Below, one piece after another: positions 16,687 through 25,843 of a DNA stretch of 64,000 nucleotides. The notes under the pieces were generated by a model. It was given only the letters and a program-made list of their open reading frames with translations, was not told the origin of the DNA and did no database searches. Location: positions 1-64,000 of the forward strand of contig CAZYQW010000038.1 of NCBI GenBank assembly GCA_964649825.1. The letters run 5' to 3'. This DNA is from CAZYQW01 sp964649825. Its GTDB lineage: Bacteria > Planctomycetota > B15-G4 > JADJEK01. Position 1 is the first letter of the stretch. Each line of letters begins with the position of its first letter. A program made the translations under genes and the position numbers.

Positions 16687-18168
16687 TCAATGGACGTGGA
16701 TCTCGAGACCGTTCGAAGCGGTGAACTGGCCGTTCGGTGCGCCAACGTCCGCGCCGAGCCACTGCAGGTACGCGGTGACCGGCGGAACCACGACGCCGGG
16801 GATCATGCTGGCCGCAACGCCGGTGCCGGCCGGGCCGACCGGGAAGAAGCCGCTCACGATGAACCCTCCCACGAGGAGCGAGCAGCCCGGCGCGAACGGA
16901 ACATTGGCCGGCGCGCTTCCGATGAGGAGCAGGCCGTTGGCGTTCGGCTGGCCGTTCATGACCGTGACGCTGACCGTGCTGCCGACCACGGCGTTGCCCT
17001 GGCCGGTGAGGCTCGGAACGAGACCGCCCGTGCCGGCGCAGCCCAAACCGTACTCGACGAAGCTGACCGCCGTGGTGTTCGTGAGCATGGTCGCCGTGGC
17101 CGGGGCGCCATTGGTGACGATCAAGTCCAGATCGCCGTCCCCGTCGAAGTCGCCCGCCGCGACGTCCTGAGGATCGCCGCCCGCACCGACCGTGGCCGCG
17201 ACGGCGAACGCGCCGCCGCCCAGGTTCTCGACGATCGAGGCGGTGCCCGAGGCGGTGTCGGCGGTCGCGAGGTCCAGGTCGCCGTCAGCGTCCGCGTCGA
17301 ACGCTGCGATACCGTGCGGATCGAGCCCGACCACGACGATCGCCGCCTGCGCGAACGTACCCGCGGTGTTCGTGAACGTCACCACGTTGTTCTGACCGTT
17401 GTTGCCCCGCGTTGCCGCGAGGTCGAAGTCGCCATCGCCGTCCAGGTCGGCCGCCTCGATTGCGTTCGGGCGGGCCAGCCCGATCGTCTGCGCAAGCATG
17501 AAACCAACCCCCGTGCTGCGATGCACGGTGATCGTGTTCGAGTCGTGGTTGGCCGTCGCGAGATCGGCGCGACCGTCGCCATCGTGGTCGGCGAGGGAGC
17601 TCCAGCGCGGATCGGCCCCGACCGCCACCGTCCCGGCCGCCGCGAACGTGCCAGCCATGTTCAGGAAGACGGAGACGTCGTTGCTGTCACGGTTCGTCAC
17701 GACGAGGTCGATGGCACCGTCGCCGTTGACGTCGCCCGCCGCGATGTGGTTCGGCTTCTGGCCGGCCGGCAAGGTCTGCGCGGCCATGAACGTGCCCGCA
17801 CCGCCGTTCGAAAGCACGGTCATCGTGTCGTTGTTGCCGTTCGAGGTGGCCAGGTCGAGGTCGCCGTCACCGTTGAAGTCCGCCGCGACGACCGCGTCGG
17901 CCTGACCGGGAATCCCGACCTGCATCGCCGCGCCGAGCCCGGCACCGGTGTTCAAGTAGACGCTGAGGAAGTTCGAGTCGCTGTTCGCGACGACCACGTC
18001 GGCGAACCCATCGCCGTTCAGGTCCGCGGAGATGACGCCTTCCGGATCCTGACCGGTCACGAGCGTACCGGCGGTGGTGAAGGCGATCTGAGCCGACGCG
18101 CCGGCCGCAAGACCGAGGATCGCGGAGGAAACCACGAGAGTAAGAGAGAGCGAACGCATTTGATTCAT
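16687..18168 (-). CDS. Secreted FG-GAP/VCBS repeat protein with planctomycete-type C-terminal domain
   Basis: 493 residues. A signal peptide (MRSLSLTLVVSSAILGLAAGASA) is followed by seven FG-GAP/VCBS blades with calcium-loop motifs such as ADLNGDGFADVVVAN, DFNGDGDLDLATSN and DVNGDGAIDLVVTN, predicting a seven-bladed propeller. From about residue 375 there is a different domain (GLGCAGTGGLVPSL at its start, PGCSLLVGG, ending NGLEIHVH), rich in Gly/Val/Pro, that often ends secreted proteins in planctomycetes. Function unknown; cell-surface binding is inferred. Two starts are possible, ATG 18168 and ATG 18159; the AAGGAG is better spaced for the second. Upstream are an 8-bp hairpin and a near-consensus sigma54 promoter. 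Confidence 0.88.
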   Translation of the reverse strand: MNQMRSLSLTLVVSSAILGLAAGASAQIAFTTAGTLVTGQDPEGVISADLNGDGFADVVVANSDSNFLSVYLNTGAGLGAAMQVGIPGQADAVVAADFNGDGDLDLATSNGNNDTMTVLSNGGAGTFMAAQTLPAGQKPNHIAAGDVNGDGAIDLVVTNRDSNDVSVFLNMAGTFAAAGTVAVGADPRWSSLADHDGDGRADLATANHDSNTITVHRSTGVGFMLAQTIGLARPNAIEAADLDGDGDFDLAATRGNNGQNNVVTFTNTAGTFAQAAIVVVGLDPHGIAAFDADADGDLDLATADTASGTASIVENLGGGAFAVAATVGAGGDPQDVAAGDFDGDGDLDLIVTNGAPATATMLTNTTAVSFVEYGLGCAGTGGLVPSLTGQGNAVVGSTVSVTVMNGQPNANGLLLIGSAPANVPFAPGCSLLVGGFIVSGFFPVGPAGTGVAASMIPGVVVPPVTAYLQWLGADVGAPNGQFTASNGLEIHVH

Positions 18169-18180
18169 GACTCCTTCTCG

Positions 18181-18203
18181 ACTCTCCGTTCTTGTCGGAG
18201 AGT
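18181..18203 (-). promoter_or_regulatory. Leader hairpin before the FG-GAP gene
   Basis: ACTCTCCG and CGGAGAGT are perfect complements around a 7-nt loop, between the predicted sigma54 start point and the ribosome-binding AAGGAG. It could stabilise the message or affect ribosome access. Confidence 0.45.
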
Positions 18204-18228
18204 GAGTTCGTTGTGTGAGCAGGGGAAT

Positions 18229-18244
18229 GGCAATCGTCGTGCCA
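18229..18244 (-). promoter_or_regulatory. Sigma54 (-24/-12) promoter for the FG-GAP gene
   Basis: The minus strand reads TGGCACG-N4-TTGCC. This keeps the invariant GG-N10-GC and matches the TGGCACR-N4-TTGCW consensus except for the last base. It faces the FG-GAP gene, with a predicted start point about 50 nt before the ATG. Confidence 0.65.
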
Positions 18245-18402
18245 CGCCAGAACATGCGCTCTTCGCGGGCCGGTCCTGTCAAATCAAACGCAAGAGTCTC
18301 GAATCATCGAGCGAACGGCTCGAATCGAGACAGTCGCGGCGGCGCCGATCGCGGAGCGACGGCGGTACGTTTTCCATCGTGTGGACCGACGCGCGAAACG
18401 CA

Positions 18403-18442
18403 GCGAACCCGATCACTCGCGAGGCGAGATGATCGGGTTCGC
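18403..18442 (-). terminator. Terminator-like hairpin after the propeller protein gene
   Basis: A 13-bp perfect stem (GCGAACCCGATCA and complement, 18403-18415 / 18430-18442) encloses a 14-nt loop. It is followed on the minus strand by TGCGTTTCGC and lies 61 bp after the stop of the 18504-20294 gene. The T-run is weak. Confidence 0.6.
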
Positions 18443-18503
18443 GCTCGACCGACGCGTACGACGTGCCGCTATGAATCGATCGGTATCACGCTCACGAAGG
18501 CCC

Positions 18504-20294
18504 TTAGCGCAACCACGCGGCAACGGGCGCCGTGATCACGTCCTTCACCTTGCCGGACGGAACGCGCAGCTCGTGAAGCGTCGTCGTCCCGCCGTCCTGG
18601 CTGTGGAACAGCACGCGTCCCTGCGGAGTGAACGAGAAGCCGCCGGCGTCCTTGAAGATCCCCCACCCGATCGTCTGCGCGCCGCTCGCGAAGTCGATCG
18701 CCGCGACGAAATCGAGACCGTTCACCGTGGCGCGGAGCGCGACGACCTCGCCGGAGGCGTCGAGGGCGGGATCGCCGAGCACGATGCCGGCCGGAAGATC
18801 GACGACGACCTGCGGCGCCTGCGACGTTTCGACGCGCACGAGTCGTGTGCGTCCCGGTTCGACGAGCCGCGTCATCCACGCGTCGCCCGCCTGGCTCCAC
18901 GCTGGAACCTGGCTCAGCGCGGTCGCGAACGGCGCAGCGTTGCCGTTCTGGTCGGCGCGCCAGAGGTCGAATCCTTGCGCCGCGTCGTCGGCGATCCAAC
19001 GATCGGTCGAGACGTTCCACGACGCGGTCACGTCGAGCGTCGCTGCGTTGGGGAAGAATGGCGCCGGCGCCCCCGAGGTGGCGGTCAGGTTCTTCACGTC
19101 GAGCGCGCCCGTCGGGAGGATCTCCGCCTCGTACAGGTCGGCGTTCTGGTTGCCGCTGTCCGCGAAGAAGCGCATCCGCAGCGCTCCGCTGCCGAAGAGG
19201 CCGCTCGGCGTGTCGATCGACTCGGAGAAGATCGCGTTGTCGGTGACGTGCTTCGGCATCGATCCCGGCGCGGTCTCCAACAGGAACAGCTCGTTCTCGT
19301 TCTGGATCTCGCGGAGGTATCCGATCATCGAGCCGTCAGCGGAGATGCCCAGGTACGGGCCCCCGACCTCCTCCGGAAGGTAGCCCGGGGGCTCGATCTC
19401 GCCGGGGTTGTTCGTCAGGTTCTTGATCGCGCCCGAAAGATCCGCGACGTAGAGGTCGGCATTCTTCTCGTCGACGCCGGCGAGCAAGACGAGGGTCGAC
19501 CCATCCTTCGAGACCAGCAGCTCCTCCGACGCCTCGATCGGGGTCAGCCCGCCGGAGGGCGGCAGCACGACGTTCGCGAGCGGTCCCGAGCCGTCGGCCG
19601 GCGCGCGCTGGAGAGCGTCATCGACGTTGGCGTAGAGGAACGGACCGTGGAACGTGAGGCTCGCGCCGCAGGTCTCGACGATCGCCGACCCCGTCAGCTC
19701 GAACGAGGACTGCCCACCGAAGAGGGCGCCGGGCTCGATCGAAAGCAGGAACGCATCCCCGCCACCGGGCCCGGAGTCGGGCGGCGGCGCCGCCACCGCG
19801 ATCCGCGTCCCGTCGGGAGCGACGCCGATGATCACGTCGAACGGGTCGGCGGTGCCGCCGGGGCCGACGCCGCTGCGTTCGATCAGGACGCGCGCGTCCC
19901 CCGCCGTCGTGACCGCGACGAAGCCGAAGATCGTGCCGCCCGCGCGGCGGTAGTGGACGACCCGGCTCCGGGTCTGCGGCAGCTCGATTCCAAACACCCC
20001 AGGGAACACCTCGAACCTCCGCGGCCGCGACGGATCGACGGAGAGAAGCGTCGTGAAGCCGCTCGGGAGGATCGAGAGGAGCTCGACGCCGGCGAGGATC
20101 ACGTCGACCTGACTCGGCCCGGCTCCATGGATCGCCGTACCGAGATCCAGCGCCGACGTCGACGTGCCGCGCACGAACACCGATGCCTCGGCCACCGGTG
20201 CCGCGATCGAGCGGTGAGCCGGTCCGGGGAGGGACTGGCCGACGGAAAGGGGAGCGAGGAGGGGGAGAAGGAGGATCTCGAGGAGATGTCGCAT
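18504..20294 (-). CDS. Secreted propeller-like hypothetical protein
   Basis: 596 residues. The N-terminus MRHLLEILLLPLLAPLSVGQS is a signal peptide. The rest is beta-rich with repeated blade-like segments (ISADGSMIGYLREIQNENELFLLE, VSKDGSTLVLLAGVDEKNADLYVADL, ASGEVVALRATVNGLDFVAAIDF), similar to TolB/PD40-type propellers. No catalytic motif is recognised. ATG 20294 is chosen because it opens the signal peptide; earlier in-frame sequence is polar and unlike a secreted start. The gene lies between the FG-GAP gene and the kinase-sigma54 activator, on the same strand. A weak GG-N10-GC match (20307-20322) sits too close to the start to be trusted. Confidence 0.7.
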   Translation of the reverse strand: MRHLLEILLLPLLAPLSVGQSLPGPAHRSIAAPVAEASVFVRGTSTSALDLGTAIHGAGPSQVDVILAGVELLSILPSGFTTLLSVDPSRPRRFEVFPGVFGIELPQTRSRVVHYRRAGGTIFGFVAVTTAGDARVLIERSGVGPGGTADPFDVIIGVAPDGTRIAVAAPPPDSGPGGGDAFLLSIEPGALFGGQSSFELTGSAIVETCGASLTFHGPFLYANVDDALQRAPADGSGPLANVVLPPSGGLTPIEASEELLVSKDGSTLVLLAGVDEKNADLYVADLSGAIKNLTNNPGEIEPPGYLPEEVGGPYLGISADGSMIGYLREIQNENELFLLETAPGSMPKHVTDNAIFSESIDTPSGLFGSGALRMRFFADSGNQNADLYEAEILPTGALDVKNLTATSGAPAPFFPNAATLDVTASWNVSTDRWIADDAAQGFDLWRADQNGNAAPFATALSQVPAWSQAGDAWMTRLVEPGRTRLVRVETSQAPQVVVDLPAGIVLGDPALDASGEVVALRATVNGLDFVAAIDFASGAQTIGWGIFKDAGGFSFTPQGRVLFHSQDGGTTTLHELRVPSGKVKDVITAPVAAWLR

Positions 20295-20411
20295 GGGGAA
20301 CCGCGTTGCAATCACTGAACCGCCTCCGGGGCTGGATCTCGAAGCGTGTGGAACGGCATCCCGCGCGCGCGATTGCCGTCCTTGACTCTCGTTTCGAGAC
20401 ATCGCCATCCG

Positions 20412-23400
20412 TTATCGAGATGCTCGACGTCCCCGCGACGGGGGAATGACGTCGGCGAGGTCGTACTTGTTGAGTTTGACATAGAACGCAGCCCGAGAGA
20501 TCCCCAGCCGTCGGGCCGCTTCTTCACGGTTCCCGCCGGAGCCCTTCAGGGCGAGGACGATCGCGTCCCGTTCGATCTCCGTGATCGGCGCCACGCGGAC
20601 GACGGTCGAGCGGCCGTCGGAGGGCCGCGCGGTCGGCTCGAACGCCCCCACGTCCAGCTCGTCCCCCTCCGCGAGGTGGTAGAGCCGCGTCACCTCGGAC
20701 TGCAGCTCCCGGACGTTGCCCGGCCAGTCGTGCTCGACGAACGCGCGCATCAGCGCCCGCGAGGTCTTCTTCGAGGTGCCGTGCCGTTCGTTCAACCGGG
20801 CAAGGAAGTGGCGCGTGAGGCACGCGATGTCGTCCACGCGGTCGCGCAGGGCGGGAATCCGGACCGTCGCGCCGCGGATTCGATAGTAGAGGTCTTCGCG
20901 AAACGTGCCGTCCGTCACCGCGGCGGTCAGGTTCTTCAAGGTCGCACAGACCAGCCGCACGTCGAACCTTCGCTCCTCGCTCGATCCGACCGGACGGACG
21001 ATGCCCTCCTGCAGGACGCGCAGCAGCTTGGCCTGGAGCGACAGCGGCATGTCGCCGATCTCGTCGAGGAACAGCGTGCCACGGTCGGCGCGCGCAAAGA
21101 GCCCCTCGTGGTCCCGATCCGCGCCGGTGAACGCGCCCTTCACGTGGCCGAAGAACTCGCTCTCGAGCAGGGTCTCCGGGACGGCCGAGCAGTTCTCGGC
21201 GACGAACGGGCCGTGGGCCCGGCGGCTGGCGGCGTGGACGGCGCGCGCGAGGAGCTCCTTGCCCGTGCCGCTCTCGCCGGTCACGAGCACCGGGAGATCG
21301 CTGGACGCGACGCGCGTCACCAGGCGCATGACCGCCCCCATCGCGTCGCTCTCGAACACCATGTCGCCGGCTCCCGAGGCCCCGTCGACGAGCCGCCGCC
21401 GCGCCTCGACGAGCTCGCGCTCGCGGGCGACCACGCGCTCCTCGAGCGAACGGTTCAACCGTTCCACCTCGTCGCGGCGCTCGAGATGGTCGATGGCGAT
21501 CGCGGCCTGCCCCGCGAGCGCCTCGAGCAGATCGACGGTCCGCTCGGTGAACGCACCGGCGCGGATCGGGTTGTCGACGTAGAGGGCGCCGTCCGTGCCG
21601 TTCTGCGTCTTGAACGGCACGCAGAGGACCGAGCGGAGGTCGAGCTCCTCGATCGACCGCCGTCCAGCAAGGCGTTGGTCCTCGCGCGCGTTCGCGGTCA
21701 GGAGCGGCCGTCCCTGCCGAATCGCGTCGAGCACGATGCTTCGGCTCATTTCGTCGTCCGATCCGACGTCCTCGGAGCGTGTCTCGAAGACGACGCGGCC
21801 GTCTCGCAGCAAGACGAGGAATCCGCGCCGCGCGCCGGAGAGGTCGACACCATGCTCGAGCAAACGCTCGAGCAGCCGATCCTGGTCCGACTCGCGCAAG
21901 AGGCGTCGATTCATCGCGATGAACGCGCGAAACACCTCGGCGGGAACTCCTTCGGTCGTCACGCGGCCGGTTGCCGCCGTCGTCGCTTCGTTCGCATGTG
22001 CCATGTCGAGCGCACTCGCAAGACGGGTGCCAAGCCAACGGACCGCTCGACCCGGCAGATCCTCGCCGTCGTGACCCGCCGAACGGAGGCCACGCAGCAC
22101 GTCGGGCAGCTCCCGGGCCACCGCGGCCGCGCGATCCGGCGCGGGGTCGGCCAGCAGAAGCGTCGCCTCGGCCAGGGCGAGCGCCCGAATCCGCGGCATG
22201 CCCGCCTCTCGGCTTCGATCCACGGCGCGGAACAGGTGGGAAACCGCCTCCTCGACCGCCCCGGACGCGGCCGCGATGCGTGCCCGTTCGAGCTCGATCT
22301 CACCCGACAGCACCGGCGGAGCGCCACGCTCGGCGTCCTCCAGCTCGCGCCGCGCCCCGTCCATGTCGCCGGCCGATCGCTTGATGCGCGCCAGCAGGAG
22401 CAGGCAGCGAGACCGCCCGCCGAGATCGCCGGCCTCGTCGAATCGGCGCGCGGCGTCGCGGGCGACGGCCAGCGCTCGTTCCGGACGGCCGTGCGCGAGC
22501 TCCAGCTCCGCGGAGAGGCGGCCGCGCTCGGCGCCGATGCGCGGCGGTTCGCCGGCGGCCGGCTCGCCGCTGCCGGCGAGGACGCGCCCGAGCTCCTCGA
22601 GCTCTCCCTCGGCGAGCAGGAGCTCGGCGCGTCGCAAGGTGGCCATCGTCGCTTGGTACGGCGTGCCTCGCGAGCGAAACGTCTCGATGGCGCGATCGAG
22701 GTGCGTCATCGCGTCCGAGTGGCGTGCGCGCAGGAGCTCGACCGACGCGAGGTTCGCGAGCGCGACCGCCTCCTCCACGCGATCCGACAGCCACCGGCGC
22801 CGCCGCGCCGTTTCCTCGAATGCATGCGCGGCCGCGTCGAGCTCGCCCTGGTCCCGATAGATCAGCCCGAGGCTCCCGAGGATGACGGTCTCCTCGTGCA
22901 GGTGCCCTGCCTGCTGCCGAAACGCGCGCGCCTCCTCGAGCAACGAGCGCGCGACGTCGTACCGGCCTTCGAGCCTTCGGAGGCTCGCGAGGTTCGTCCG
23001 CGCGACCGCGAGCAGCTCGGCGTCCCCGCCCGCGGCGTCCTCGACCCCGCGCTCGAGCAACTCCGCCGCGAGGCGCCGGCGCCCGGCACGGAGCGCGAAC
23101 GTCCCGAGAAGGACGCGTCGCCACGTCGTCACGAAGGCGTCCCCTTCGGTGGACAACGCCCGCTGCAGCAGGTGGATCGCGCCGTCGAGATCGCCGCGGT
23201 AGGCCCGCGCGAACGCGATCCCGCGTTCCACGGCCAGGTGGTCGCGCGGCTCGGCCGCCGTGCGCGGCCGGCGGAGGAGCCTGCGTGCGTGCTCGAAGCA
23301 AGCCTCGGCTTCCTCGTAGCGACCGAGCGAGATCAGGGCGGCGCCCGCCGCCGAGAGCATTCGTGAGCGGTCGACGGCCGTCCCGGCGCCGCCCGCCAGT

Positions 23401-25472
23401 CGCTCGTAGAGTGCCGCGGCCTCGTCGTTGCGTCCCGCGTACACGAGGAAGCGTGCGCGCACGCGATCGATCCGGAACGCCACCTCGGGTGACAACGGCT
23501 CGTCGCCCGCGATCTGTCCCAACCGGTTCAGGACGTGACGCGCCTCCTCGAGGTGAAGCTCGTGTGTGCGCGACTCGAGGAGGTCCGCTGCGGCGGACTC
23601 CCGACCGCTCAGGATCAGGACGTGGACCCGATCGAGCGGACCGAGCCGCGACAGGACGCTCGAGTCGGCGATGCGCGCCGCGATCCTCGCGCGATCCTCC
23701 CGCGTCGATCGCTCGCGCGCCGCCTCTCCGAACCGGCGCTCGCGCAGGCGGTAGAGTCCATCACCGTCGCGGATCAGCCGTCCGTCGCGCAGCAAGCCCG
23801 TCACCTCGCCGCGCTCATCGGTCTCGAGCAGCGACGCGTCGCGCGGCGCGAGCGCGCCTCCGACCATCGAGAGCAGGGTCAAGACGCGGAGGGTCGCCGG
23901 CGAATCGGGCGGCGCCGCCAAGCCGCATACGTCGCGGACGTCGCTCGGCGCGAGGGCCGAGAAGTCGAATCGATCCCGCTCCCACGTGACCTTGCCACGC
24001 CGCCACGCGTCCACCAGCGCCGCTTCGATCGCAAGGGGATCCGACCCCACCACTCCGATCAACGCGGCGGCGAGCCGCTCGTGCCGGTCGCGCGTCGCAT
24101 CGACCAACTCGTCCGCGCCCTCGAGCAAGGACATGTGGCGAGCGACGCATTCGGCGTCGAGGCGAGGGGCGACGAGCCATCCAGCGTCGTCCGGCGCGCG
24201 CGGCTCGAGCGCGGCCGGGAGCCGGCCTCGGCTGACGATCGCGATCGATGGTGGATCTCGCCGTTCGGCCGCGAGGTCGATGAGCGAGACCGCGAGCGCG
24301 CCGCGCTCCTCCTCCTCCGTGCCGATATCGATGATCCAATGCGACACGTTGCCGGTCTCGAGGCGGCGCCGCGCGCCGACGATCGCGCGCTCGACCGCGC
24401 TCGGCATCGCCGTCGTCACGGCCTCGATTCCGCTCGTCGCCGTCGCCGCCGGGGAGTCGTCGAGAACGAGCCGGCGGCTCGTCCCTCCCGCGACCGCGAC
24501 CAGATAGGTCGCCCGCGCCACCACCGCGTCCACTTCGGCCGCGCTCGCGGCGCGTATCCAGGTGACGCCAGGCGACCGCGTGCGTGCGATCGACGTGAGC
24601 GCCTCGTCCAGCGGGCTGCCGCGTACGGAGAGTTCGGGTCGCAGCAGGGCCGCGATCGCGTCCGGCGACAGGCCTTCGTCGACCGCGAGCTCGCGGACGA
24701 CGTCGGCCGCGCGGCGGGGGCGATCTTCGGGATCGGACGCGAGCAGCCGCGCGAGGAGTTCGTGAGCGCCGGGCTCGAGCGCCGCCAAGTCGAGGTCGAG
24801 CGCGTGGACGAACGAGGACCGGGGAAATCGGGCGAACAACCGCCCGAGGTCGACGGCCGGAGCTCCCTCGATGCTGAGCGCCCAGGCCGCGCCGAGCGCG
24901 AACAGGTCGGAGCGTGCGTCGAGCGGCAGCCCGAGCAGGGCCTCCGGCGAAACATAGGGCGGAGTGCCGCTCACGCCCGACCCGGGGGCGTCGCCGCGCC
25001 GGCGAGCGAGCCCGAAGTCGGACAGGACGGCGCGCCACCGGTCGCCGCACCGGGTCAAGAGGACGTTCTCCGGCTTCACGTCGCAGTGGAGCAGTCCGTG
25101 CCGGTGCAGGAACGACAACGCGCTCGCCACGTCGGACACGACGCGTCGCCGATCGTCCGGGCCGAGACGCGACGCCGCTTCGGCCCACGTCGGACCATCC
25201 ACGTACTCCCGGAGCAGCCAGACGCCTCCCTCCGGCGACGCCGGCGGCAGGGTCCCGAACTCGAGCATCGTGGTGAGGCACGGATGGCGGAGACCGGCGA
25301 GAAGCGCGTACTCGCCGCCGAGCTCCTCGGCTTGGCGGTCCGACGTCCGAATCCACTTGAGCAGTCGCCGCTCCCCCCCGCCGGTTCGAACGACCGCGAC
25401 GGTCCGCTCCCCCTCGTCGAGCAGGACGCGTTCGATCTCGAATCGTTCACGGAGCGGGGGCGGGAGTTTCAT
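20412..25472 (-). CDS. Ser/Thr kinase - NTPase/TPR - GAF - sigma54 activator - Fis HTH fusion
   Basis: About 1686 residues. Domains in order: protein kinase (about 10-270; Lys in LLKWI, catalytic HCDVKPENVLL in which the usual HRD Arg is Cys, DFG in SDFGLAR, SPEALLG); a diverged NTPase-like region (about 320-640); TPR-type helical repeats (about 640-1150); a GAF domain (about 1170-1330); a sigma54 AAA+ domain (Walker A GESGTGKE near 1400, GAFTGA near 1444, Walker B TLFLDEIGDMP, DWPGNVRELQ); and a Fis-type helix-turn-helix at the end (GNREEAARRLGISRAAFYVKLNKY). The glycine-rich loop of the kinase is degenerate. The product should bind DNA upstream of sigma54 promoters and open them in response to signals read by the other domains. 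ATG 25472 puts the kinase fold first; ATG 25520 and 25547 are alternatives without clear ribosome sites. Confidence 0.9.
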   Translation of the reverse strand: MKLPPPLRERFEIERVLLDEGERTVAVVRTGGGERRLLKWIRTSDRQAEELGGEYALLAGLRHPCLTTMLEFGTLPPASPEGGVWLLREYVDGPTWAEAASRLGPDDRRRVVSDVASALSFLHRHGLLHCDVKPENVLLTRCGDRWRAVLSDFGLARRRGDAPGSGVSGTPPYVSPEALLGLPLDARSDLFALGAAWALSIEGAPAVDLGRLFARFPRSSFVHALDLDLAALEPGAHELLARLLASDPEDRPRRAADVVRELAVDEGLSPDAIAALLRPELSVRGSPLDEALTSIARTRSPGVTWIRAASAAEVDAVVARATYLVAVAGGTSRRLVLDDSPAATATSGIEAVTTAMPSAVERAIVGARRRLETGNVSHWIIDIGTEEEERGALAVSLIDLAAERRDPPSIAIVSRGRLPAALEPRAPDDAGWLVAPRLDAECVARHMSLLEGADELVDATRDRHERLAAALIGVVGSDPLAIEAALVDAWRRGKVTWERDRFDFSALAPSDVRDVCGLAAPPDSPATLRVLTLLSMVGGALAPRDASLLETDERGEVTGLLRDGRLIRDGDGLYRLRERRFGEAARERSTREDRARIAARIADSSVLSRLGPLDRVHVLILSGRESAAADLLESRTHELHLEEARHVLNRLGQIAGDEPLSPEVAFRIDRVRARFLVYAGRNDEAAALYERLAGGAGTAVDRSRMLSAAGAALISLGRYEEAEACFEHARRLLRRPRTAAEPRDHLAVERGIAFARAYRGDLDGAIHLLQRALSTEGDAFVTTWRRVLLGTFALRAGRRRLAAELLERGVEDAAGGDAELLAVARTNLASLRRLEGRYDVARSLLEEARAFRQQAGHLHEETVILGSLGLIYRDQGELDAAAHAFEETARRRRWLSDRVEEAVALANLASVELLRARHSDAMTHLDRAIETFRSRGTPYQATMATLRRAELLLAEGELEELGRVLAGSGEPAAGEPPRIGAERGRLSAELELAHGRPERALAVARDAARRFDEAGDLGGRSRCLLLLARIKRSAGDMDGARRELEDAERGAPPVLSGEIELERARIAAASGAVEEAVSHLFRAVDRSREAGMPRIRALALAEATLLLADPAPDRAAAVARELPDVLRGLRSAGHDGEDLPGRAVRWLGTRLASALDMAHANEATTAATGRVTTEGVPAEVFRAFIAMNRRLLRESDQDRLLERLLEHGVDLSGARRGFLVLLRDGRVVFETRSEDVGSDDEMSRSIVLDAIRQGRPLLTANAREDQRLAGRRSIEELDLRSVLCVPFKTQNGTDGALYVDNPIRAGAFTERTVDLLEALAGQAAIAIDHLERRDEVERLNRSLEERVVARERELVEARRRLVDGASGAGDMVFESDAMGAVMRLVTRVASSDLPVLVTGESGTGKELLARAVHAASRRAHGPFVAENCSAVPETLLESEFFGHVKGAFTGADRDHEGLFARADRGTLFLDEIGDMPLSLQAKLLRVLQEGIVRPVGSSEERRFDVRLVCATLKNLTAAVTDGTFREDLYYRIRGATVRIPALRDRVDDIACLTRHFLARLNERHGTSKKTSRALMRAFVEHDWPGNVRELQSEVTRLYHLAEGDELDVGAFEPTARPSDGRSTVVRVAPITEIERDAIVLALKGSGGNREEAARRLGISRAAFYVKLNKYDLADVIPPSRGRRASR

Positions 25473-25843
25473 CGGGTGCCGAATGATATCTCCCCCCGGA
25501 TCGGAACCGCTCGCGACCATCTCCGATCCGGACGATCGGGGGCGCATCCGGCGGAACCTGTCCCATGATATGTTGATACAAAAAGACTTAGCAACGGACC
25601 GTGATCGGCTTATCGATTGCTGTACTTCCCGTGCGAAACGCGACCCGACGTTCGTACTGGGGGATCACATGCGCCAACGGACCCTGTTCGCTGTCATTTC
25701 GTTGCCCGGCCGGCCAGCCGCTTCCACTCGGCGCGACCTCGCTCTCCGAGCCGGGAGGCGAGCGATCCCGGTGCAGGATCGACGGGGGCTCGGCGGGCCC
25801 GCACGAGATTGCTTCCCCCCGGGGGTGAACGTACGCTCGACGC
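25473..25843. other. Divergent control region between the activator fusion and the cysQ-like gene
   Basis: No credible gene. The middle (25562-25600) is the most A/T-rich patch of the region and contains the minus-strand promoter candidate listed separately. I see no convincing plus-strand promoter for the cysQ-like gene. Confidence 0.5.
25565..25594 (-). promoter_or_regulatory. Candidate sigma70-type promoter for the kinase-sigma54 activator gene
   Basis: TTGCTA (25589-25594) and TATCAT (25565-25570) are 18 bp apart on the minus strand. The start point would lie about 85 nt upstream of the chosen ATG. Confidence 0.45.

Noticed and set aside
20307..20322. Second sigma54-like site (CGGTTCAG-N3-ATTGCA) before the propeller protein
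   Set aside because: GG-N10-GC spacing is kept, but the -24 half is poor and the start point would fall almost on the ATG.
20346..23366. 1006-residue plus-strand open frame opposite the kinase-sigma54 activator
   Set aside because: Antisense artefact of high GC; composition is Arg/Glu/Ala-rich without domains.
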